Source: Agromyces hippuratus
GTDB lineage: Bacteria > Actinomycetota > Actinomycetes > Actinomycetales > Microbacteriaceae
Direction: 5' to 3'
NCBI RefSeq assembly: GCF_013410355.1
Contig: NZ_JACCFI010000001.1
Span: 310,001 to 374,000 of the forward strand
Length of the DNA: 64,000 nucleotides
In this document: one piece after another, positions 59,208 to 64,000 of the stretch
Position numbering within the stretch: position 1 is the first letter of the stretch
Layout of the letters: each line of letters begins with the position of its first letter
The notes under the pieces: generated by a model
The model's input: only the letters and a program-made list of their open reading frames with translations
The model's database searches: none
Told to the model about the DNA's origin: nothing
Made by a program: the position numbers and the translations under genes

Positions 59208-60137
59208 ATGACCCGCCACTTCCTCCGCGACGACGACCTCACCCAGGCCGAGCAGACCGAGATCCTCGACCTCGCCGAGCAGCTGAAGGCCGACCGCTGG
59301 TCGCAGACGCCGCTCGCCGGCCCGCAGACCGTCGCCGTGATCTTCGACAAGTCCTCCACCCGCACGCGTGTGTCGTTCGCCGTCGGCATCGCCGACCTCG
59401 GCGGCTCGCCGCTCATCATCTCGACGGCGAACAGCCAGCTCGGCGGCAAGGAGACGCCGTCCGACACCGCCCGCGTGCTCGAGCGCATGGTCTCGGCGAT
59501 CGTCTGGCGCACCTATGCGCAGTCGGGCCTCGAAGAGATGGCCGCCGGCACGACCGTGCCGGTCGTCAACGCCCTCTCCGACGACTTCCACCCGTGCCAG
59601 CTGCTCGCCGACCTGCTCACCATCCGCGAGCACAAGGGAAGGCTCGCCGGCCTCACGGTCACCTTCCTCGGCGATGGCCGCAGCAACATGGCGCAGTCGT
59701 ACCTGCTCGCCGGCGCCACCGCGGGCATGCACGTGCGCATCGCCGCTCCGGCGGAGTTCGCCCCCGAGGCATCCGTCGTCGCCGACGCCGAGCGCATCGC
59801 GGCGACGACCGGTGGGTCCGTCGCCGTCGTCACGAACGCGCGCGAGTCGGTGACCGGTGCCGACGTCGTCGTCACCGACACCTGGGTGTCGATGGGCAAG
59901 GAGGAGGAGAAGGCGCATCGCGTCGCCACCTTCGGCGGGTACCAGGTCGATGCCGAACTCATGTCGCACGCGGCATCCGATGCGGTGTTCATGCACTGCC
60001 TGCCCGCCGATCGCGGCTACGAGGTGAGCGCCGACGTCATCGACGGCCCGCAGTCGATCATCTGGGATGAGGCCGAGAACCGCCTGCACGCGCAGAAGGC
60101 GCTGCTGGTCTGGCTGCTCGCGAGGAAGGACGCCTGA
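59208..60137 (+). CDS. argF: Ornithine carbamoyltransferase
   Basis: Makes citrulline from ornithine and carbamoyl phosphate. The 309-residue protein has the carbamoyl-phosphate loop KSSTRTRVSF, DDFHPCQLLADLLTIREH, the ornithine loop VTDTWVSMGKEEEKAHR, and MHCLPADRGYEVSADVID with the active cysteine. argH begins at the last base of its stop (TGATG). In Corynebacterium the order is argF-argR-argG-argH; both middle genes are absent here. Confidence 0.96.
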   Translation: MTRHFLRDDDLTQAEQTEILDLAEQLKADRWSQTPLAGPQTVAVIFDKSSTRTRVSFAVGIADLGGSPLIISTANSQLGGKETPSDTARVLERMVSAIVWRTYAQSGLEEMAAGTTVPVVNALSDDFHPCQLLADLLTIREHKGRLAGLTVTFLGDGRSNMAQSYLLAGATAGMHVRIAAPAEFAPEASVVADAERIAATTGGSVAVVTNARESVTGADVVVTDTWVSMGKEEEKAHRVATFGGYQVDAELMSHAASDAVFMHCLPADRGYEVSADVIDGPQSIIWDEAENRLHAQKALLVWLLARKDA

Positions 60138-61615
60138 TGAGCGACGTGAACGGCACCGACGGCACGGCGGGCGCCGAGGCCGCGGCCGAGGCCCACGGCA
60201 CCAATGAGGGCTCGCTCTGGGGTGCTCGATTCGCGAGCGGCCCGTCGCCCGAGCTGCAGCGCCTCTCGAAGTCGACGCACTTCGACTGGCAGCTCGCAGG
60301 CTACGACCTCGCCGGCTCACGCGCGCACGCCCGCGCGCTGGCCGCGGCCGGATACCTGGAGGCCGACGAACTCGAGGCCATGCTCGCGGGCCTCGACACG
60401 CTCGAGGCGCGCGTCGTGTCGGGCGAGATCGTCGCCGGTGAGGCCGACGAAGACGTGCACGGCGCTCTCGAGGCCGCACTGATCACCATCGTCGGCCCCG
60501 AGCTGGGCGGCAAGCTCCGCGCGGGCCGCAGCCGGAACGACCAGATCGCCACGCTCGTGCGGCTCTATCTGAAGGACCACGCCGCGACCATCGGTCGCGA
60601 CCTCGTGCACCTCATCGACGCGCTCGCCGCGCAGGCCGACGCGCATCGCACGGCCATCATGCCGGGGCGAACGCACCTGCAGCACGCGCAGCCGGTGCTG
60701 CTCGCCCATCACCTGCTCGCGCACGCCTGGGCGCTCTCGCGCGACCTCGAGCGCCTCGTCGACTGGACGAAGCGAGCGGATGTCTCGCCCTACGGCGGGG
60801 GGGCCCTCGCCGGGTCGACGCTCGGCCTCGACGCGGCATCCGTCGCCCGCGACCTCGGCCTCGCGAGCCCCGCCGAGAACTCGATCGACGCGACCGCGAG
60901 CCGCGACGTCGTCGCCGAGTTCGCCTTCATCACGGCGATGATCGGCATCGACCTCTCGCGCTTCGCCGAGGAGATCATCCTCTGGAACACCCGCGAGTTC
61001 GGCTTCGTCACGTTGCACGACGGCTACTCGACGGGCTCGTCGATCATGCCGCAGAAGAAGAACCCCGACATCGCCGAGCTCGCGCGCGGCAAGTCGGGTC
61101 GGCTCATCGGCAACCTCACGGGTCTGCTCGCGACGCTGAAGGCCCTGCCGCTCGCCTACAACCGCGACCTGCAGGAGGACAAGGAGCCGGTCTTCGACTC
61201 CGTCGAAACGCTCGAGGTGCTGCTGCCCGCGTACACGGGCATGGTCGCCACGCTCACCTTCCACACCGAGCGCATGGCCGAGCTCGCGCCGGCCGGCTTC
61301 TCGCTGGCCACGGATGTCGCGGAGTGGCTCGTGAAGCGGCGCGTGCCGTTCCGCGATGCCCACGAGATCACCGGCGCCCTCGTGCGGTACGCCGAGGAGC
61401 ACTCGCTCGAGCTCGACGCCGTCGATGACGCCGCACTCGCGGCGATCTCGCCGCACCTCACGCCCGACGTGCGCGAGGTGCTCACGGTCGAGGGCTCGGT
61501 CGCGAGCCGTGACGGCATCGGCGGCACCGCCCCGGTGCGCGTCGCCGAGCAGTTCTCCCGCCTCGCCGATCGCGTGCGTCACCTCGTCGCCGGCCTGCCG
61601 GAGGCGCGCAGCTGA
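60137..61615 (+). CDS. argH: Argininosuccinate lyase
   Basis: Splits argininosuccinate to arginine and fumarate. The 492-residue protein has LWGARFASGPSPELQRLSKSTHFDWQLAGYD, GRSRNDQIATLVRLYLKD, GRTHLQHAQPVLLAHHLLAHAW and the superfamily signature GSSIMPQKKNPD (catalytic serine loop). A 30-residue Ala/Gly-rich start precedes the fold. Its stop overlaps the CTG start of the glycosylase gene. Confidence 0.96.
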   Translation: MSDVNGTDGTAGAEAAAEAHGTNEGSLWGARFASGPSPELQRLSKSTHFDWQLAGYDLAGSRAHARALAAAGYLEADELEAMLAGLDTLEARVVSGEIVAGEADEDVHGALEAALITIVGPELGGKLRAGRSRNDQIATLVRLYLKDHAATIGRDLVHLIDALAAQADAHRTAIMPGRTHLQHAQPVLLAHHLLAHAWALSRDLERLVDWTKRADVSPYGGGALAGSTLGLDAASVARDLGLASPAENSIDATASRDVVAEFAFITAMIGIDLSRFAEEIILWNTREFGFVTLHDGYSTGSSIMPQKKNPDIAELARGKSGRLIGNLTGLLATLKALPLAYNRDLQEDKEPVFDSVETLEVLLPAYTGMVATLTFHTERMAELAPAGFSLATDVAEWLVKRRVPFRDAHEITGALVRYAEEHSLELDAVDDAALAAISPHLTPDVREVLTVEGSVASRDGIGGTAPVRVAEQFSRLADRVRHLVAGLPEARS

Positions 61616-62232
61616 GCGAACTCGTCACCCCCGACCGGGAGTTCTTCGGACAGGATCCCGTCGTGCTCGCACCGCTCCTCCTCGGAGCGGTGCTGAGCTA
61701 CGACGCCGCCGCCGGCGGGCGGGTGGCGATCCGCCTGTCGGAGCTCGAGGCGTACCGGGGCGTCGGCGAGGATCCCGGCTCGCACGCGTTCCGCGGGCGC
61801 ACGCCGCGCAACGCGGTGATGTTCGGCGAGCCCGGCCACCTGTACGCGTACTTCAGCTACGGCATGCACGTCTGCCTGAACATCGTCGCGCGTCCGCCGG
61901 GCTCCTCATCGGGTGTGCTCATGCGGGGGGCGACGGTCGTCGACGGTCTCGACCTGGCGAGGAGTCGTCGGCCCGGCGTGAACGATCGCGACCTCGCCAG
62001 AGGGCCGGGCCGGCTCGCGAAGGCGCTCGGCGTGCCGCTCGATGCCGGGGGCAGCGACCTGCTCGCACCGCCGTTCACCCTGCAGGTGGAGTCGACGCCG
62101 CTCCATGCCGCGAGCGGCCCGCGCACGGGCGTCGGTGGGGAGGGCGGTGGCTCCCGGTACCCGTGGCGGTTCTGGCTCCCCGGCGACGAGGGCGTCTCCC
62201 CGTATCGGCGGCACAAGCTCGCCGCCGAGTGA
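61612..62232 (+). CDS. mpg: 3-methyladenine DNA glycosylase (AAG/Mpg family), CTG start
   Basis: Removes alkylated purines. The 206-residue frame contains EFFGQDPVVLAPLLLGAVL, LSELEAYRGVGEDPGSHAFRGRTPRNAVMFGEPGHLYAYFSYGMHVCLNIVA (the catalytic E and DNA-flipping Y region) and RGPGRLAKALGVPLDAGGSDLL. The family's FFG-x-DP start lies upstream of the first in-frame GTG (61663), so translation must begin earlier. CTG 61612, overlapping the argH stop as CTGA and seven bases after GGAGG, is the only good candidate. It ends at HKLAAE. Confidence 0.87.
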   Translation: MSELVTPDREFFGQDPVVLAPLLLGAVLSYDAAAGGRVAIRLSELEAYRGVGEDPGSHAFRGRTPRNAVMFGEPGHLYAYFSYGMHVCLNIVARPPGSSSGVLMRGATVVDGLDLARSRRPGVNDRDLARGPGRLAKALGVPLDAGGSDLLAPPFTLQVESTPLHAASGPRTGVGGEGGGSRYPWRFWLPGDEGVSPYRRHKLAAE

Positions 62233-62291
62233 CGGGCGCCACCACGCGGCATCCGCTGATCTCGCGATGCGCCGCCGCGAGCGGGGAGCGC

Positions 62292-62897
62292 TCAGCGCAG
62301 CGCGAGATGCACGACGAGTGCGCCGGCGCAGGCCCAGATGAGGCTCGCGAAGGTGCCGATGATGAATCGCTCGCGCGCCTCGGGTGCCTCGAGTTCGGTG
62401 AAGCGGCCGACACCCTTGATCGCGACGACGATCGCGAGCGCCTCGGGGAAGCCGGCGATGATGGCGCCCGCCGAGGCGACGCGCTCGAGCACGCCGATCG
62501 TCAGGCCGCCGCGCAGCACCTCGCGCTTGGCGGCGGCCTGCACGCCGCGATGCTCCTCATCGGCCGATCGCTTCCCTGCGACGATGATGCCGCCGTGGAG
62601 ACCCGGTGCCACGGTGCCGCCCATCGCGAGGTCGAGCGCCGTGGCAGCGGCCGGGCTGCCGCCGAAGACGGCGACGGTGAGGCCGAGCACGGTGATGAGC
62701 GGCGCGAGGCCGAACTGGGCGGGGCTGCTCGCCGACGCCGCCGCGAGCAGCGCCACGCCGAGCGTGCCTGCCGCGAACCAGATGTACGCACGTCGCGGGC
62801 GCAGGTAGGCGAGCACCGAGAGCGCTGCCGCTGCGACCAGCGAGACCACCAGGGCCGACCAGGTGATGGCGTCGGCGATGACGACGAAGTGGTTCAT
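62292..62897 (-). CDS. Polytopic membrane protein coupled to satD-like gene
   Basis: 201 residues with four or five hydrophobic segments (WSALVVSLVAAAALSVLAYL, IWFAAGTLGVALLAAASA, APLITVLGLTVAVFGG, ASAGAIIAGFPEALAIVVAIKG, FIIGTFASLIWACAGALVVHLAL). The charged loop between the third and fourth holds a glycine-rich GLHGGIIVAGKRSADEEHRG. No family recognised. The ATG overlaps the stop of the SatD-like gene (ATGA), so the two are made as a pair. Confidence 0.75.
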   Translation of the reverse strand: MNHFVVIADAITWSALVVSLVAAAALSVLAYLRPRRAYIWFAAGTLGVALLAAASASSPAQFGLAPLITVLGLTVAVFGGSPAAATALDLAMGGTVAPGLHGGIIVAGKRSADEEHRGVQAAAKREVLRGGLTIGVLERVASAGAIIAGFPEALAIVVAIKGVGRFTELEAPEARERFIIGTFASLIWACAGALVVHLALR

Positions 62898-63499
62898 GCG
62901 TGGGCTCCCGTCGAGCGGTCGAGGTTCTCGAGCAGCCTAGCGAGCGCCGGCATGGCGTCGAGCTCTGCGCGGATGTTCGCCGACTTCATGCGCGAGCTGA
63001 TCGCCGGGGCGCTCACGCCGAGCTCGTCGGCGATCTCGGACTGCAGGGCGCCGGCGACGATGCGGTCGTAGACCTCCCACCCCTGGTCGGATCGGCGTTC
63101 ACGGAGGAGGAGGGCGAGCTTGAACAACGCCTCGACGTGTTCGGCGTCGCCGTGCGCCGCCTCGATCGCGAGCCGGGGAGAGTTCTTCTTCGCGCGCTCG
63201 ACCGCGTCGCGTGCGGCGAAGAACGCCTCGCCGCTCGCCTCCCGGATGTCGGCCGGAAGCGGGTCTCGCACGTCGCCGCATCCGATGCCGACGCTCCATG
63301 CTCCCTCGCGGGTGAGTTCGAACACGACCTCGACGACCGTGCGTGCATCACTCGTGATCAACTGGATCTCGTCGCCTGCGTTTCGCGCGACCGGCAGCAG
63401 CAGCTTCTCGCCGTGCGCGCGCTGGATGCGGTCGCGCTCGGCTCCGGCGAGATCGGCCTGCGTGCGACTGGAGACCTGGTCCGCGGTGACGACGATCAT
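62894..63499 (-). CDS. SatD family protein with C-terminal helix-turn-helix
   Basis: 201 residues. The N-terminal part MIVVTADQVSSRTQADLAG and VARNAGDEIQLITSDARTVVEVVFELTREGAWSVGIGCGDV matches SatD-like proteins, named for a gene of the streptococcal sat stress operon. The C-terminal part VAGALQSEIADELGVSAPAISSRMKSANIRAEL is a helix-turn-helix of sigma-factor/LuxR style. ATG after AAGGAGTTGTC. Regulator or sensor partner of the coupled membrane protein is a reasonable guess; the target is unknown. Divergent from tyrS across an AT-rich 108-nt gap. Confidence 0.8.
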   Translation of the reverse strand: MIVVTADQVSSRTQADLAGAERDRIQRAHGEKLLLPVARNAGDEIQLITSDARTVVEVVFELTREGAWSVGIGCGDVRDPLPADIREASGEAFFAARDAVERAKKNSPRLAIEAAHGDAEHVEALFKLALLLRERRSDQGWEVYDRIVAGALQSEIADELGVSAPAISSRMKSANIRAELDAMPALARLLENLDRSTGAHA

Positions 63500-63595
63500 G
63501 ACAACTCCTTCAGCCCGTGGCCTTCATTGGCAGTCACATAAGCATACAACATTAATCGAGAATCGGTTAGAGATGGGACCTAATCCGCTCGCTGA

Positions 63596-63601
63596 TACCC
63601 T
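63596..63601 (+). promoter_or_regulatory. -10 element of a leaderless tyrS promoter
   Basis: TACCCT is followed by six bases and the tyrS GTG. The AT-rich stretch 63541-63585, including two AATCG repeats, lies upstream and may also serve satD. Confidence 0.45.
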
Positions 63602-63607
63602 GACGGA

Positions 63608-64000
63608 GTGTCAGACCCAGTGATCCTCAATTCCCAGCAGAACGACGCCGCTTTCGCAGACGTCTGGGAGGAGCTCGTCTGGCGCGGCCTCGTGCATGTG
63701 TCGACCGACCAGGCTGCGCTGAAAGAGCTGCTCGCGGGCGAGCCGATCACGTATTACTGCGGGTTCGACCCCACGGCGCCGAGCCTGCACCTCGGCAATC
63801 TCGTGCAGCTGCTGACGATGCGCCGCCTCCAGCTCGCCGGCCACAAGCCGCTCGGCCTGGTCGGCGGCTCCACTGGTCTGATCGGCGATCCCCGGCCGAC
63901 GGCCGAGCGCACGCTGAACACCAAGGAGACCGTCGCCGAGTGGGTCGGGTACCTGCAGGGTCAGGTCTCGCGGTTCCTCTCGGGCGAGGGCGAGAACGCG
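63608..64000 (+). CDS. tyrS: Tyrosine--tRNA ligase (5' part, cut by window end)
   Basis: 131 codons are visible from a GTG, with no stop before the window ends. The class I signature is present: TYYCGFDPTAPSLHLGNLV (HIGH motif as HLGN), then GLVGGSTGLIGDPRPTAERTL, which contacts tyrosyl-adenylate. The full enzyme should be about 430 residues. The leaderless arrangement explains why no ribosome binding site precedes the GTG. Confidence 0.95.
   Translation, partial: MSDPVILNSQQNDAAFADVWEELVWRGLVHVSTDQAALKELLAGEPITYYCGFDPTAPSLHLGNLVQLLTMRRLQLAGHKPLGLVGGSTGLIGDPRPTAERTLNTKETVAEWVGYLQGQVSRFLSGEGENA

Overview
The window is a strongly GC-rich (roughly 70% by eye) actinobacterial chromosome segment. 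Gene content and order (dapB-thyA-folA-dapA-rnj-ftsK-pgsA-cinA-HTH-DUF3046-recA-recX-miaB-miaA-dapF-hflX, lexA beside a LysM gene, hisCBHA, infC-rpmI-rplT, gluABCD, pheST, argCJBDFH, tyrS) point to Micrococcales, most likely Microbacteriaceae (Agromyces-like). Almost everything is chromosomal core. I see no rRNA, tRNA, CRISPR array, prophage or recognisable transposase. Many genes look leaderless: a TANNNT hexamer ends 6-9 nt before the start codon.

Layout. 0-6.8 kb: phosphatase, GNAT, dapB, a minus-strand redox cluster (thioredoxin, DUF4395, OsmC, TIGR01777 protein), thyA-folA. 6.8-8.2 kb: a DUF559/AbiEi-like gene bracketed by two copies of a long palindrome, the only clearly accessory-looking stretch. 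8.2-14.8 kb: dapA, RNase J and a MacB-type ABC exporter behind a perfect palindrome. 14.9-28 kb: cell division and phospholipid genes, the recA-recX block with SOS boxes, tRNA-modification genes, dapF, hflX. 28-31.4 kb: metF-metE. 32.2-33.6 kb: lexA divergent from a LysM membrane protein, each promoter covered by an SOS-like box. 33.7-37.7 kb: hisC-hisB-hisH-hisA-sseB. 37.7-44.9 kb: a PLP decarboxylase, the giant helicase Lhr overlapping nei2, and a DUF1844 gene. 45-47.4 kb: infC (with an ATC start), rpmI, rplT, an rRNA methyltransferase. 47.4-50.8 kb: a glutamate-type ABC importer. 50.8-54.4 kb: pheST. 54.4-61.6 kb: an arginine biosynthesis operon preceded by a 0.5 kb leader that holds an arginine-rich leaderless mini-ORF and a tandem repeat. 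61.6-64 kb: 3-methyladenine glycosylase (CTG start), a SatD/membrane-protein pair, and the beginning of tyrS.

How the genes work together: lysine/diaminopimelate supply (dapA, dapB, dapF), thymidylate and folate (thyA, folA), methionine (metF, metE), histidine and arginine operons, and an SOS core (recA, recX, lexA, the LysM protein) with repair enzymes (lhr, nei2, mpg). No gene cluster here is plainly a new multi-gene system. The most novel-looking signals are the palindrome-bracketed DUF559 gene, the arg leader with its repeats, and the over-represented GGATGCC/GGCATCC word across the window.
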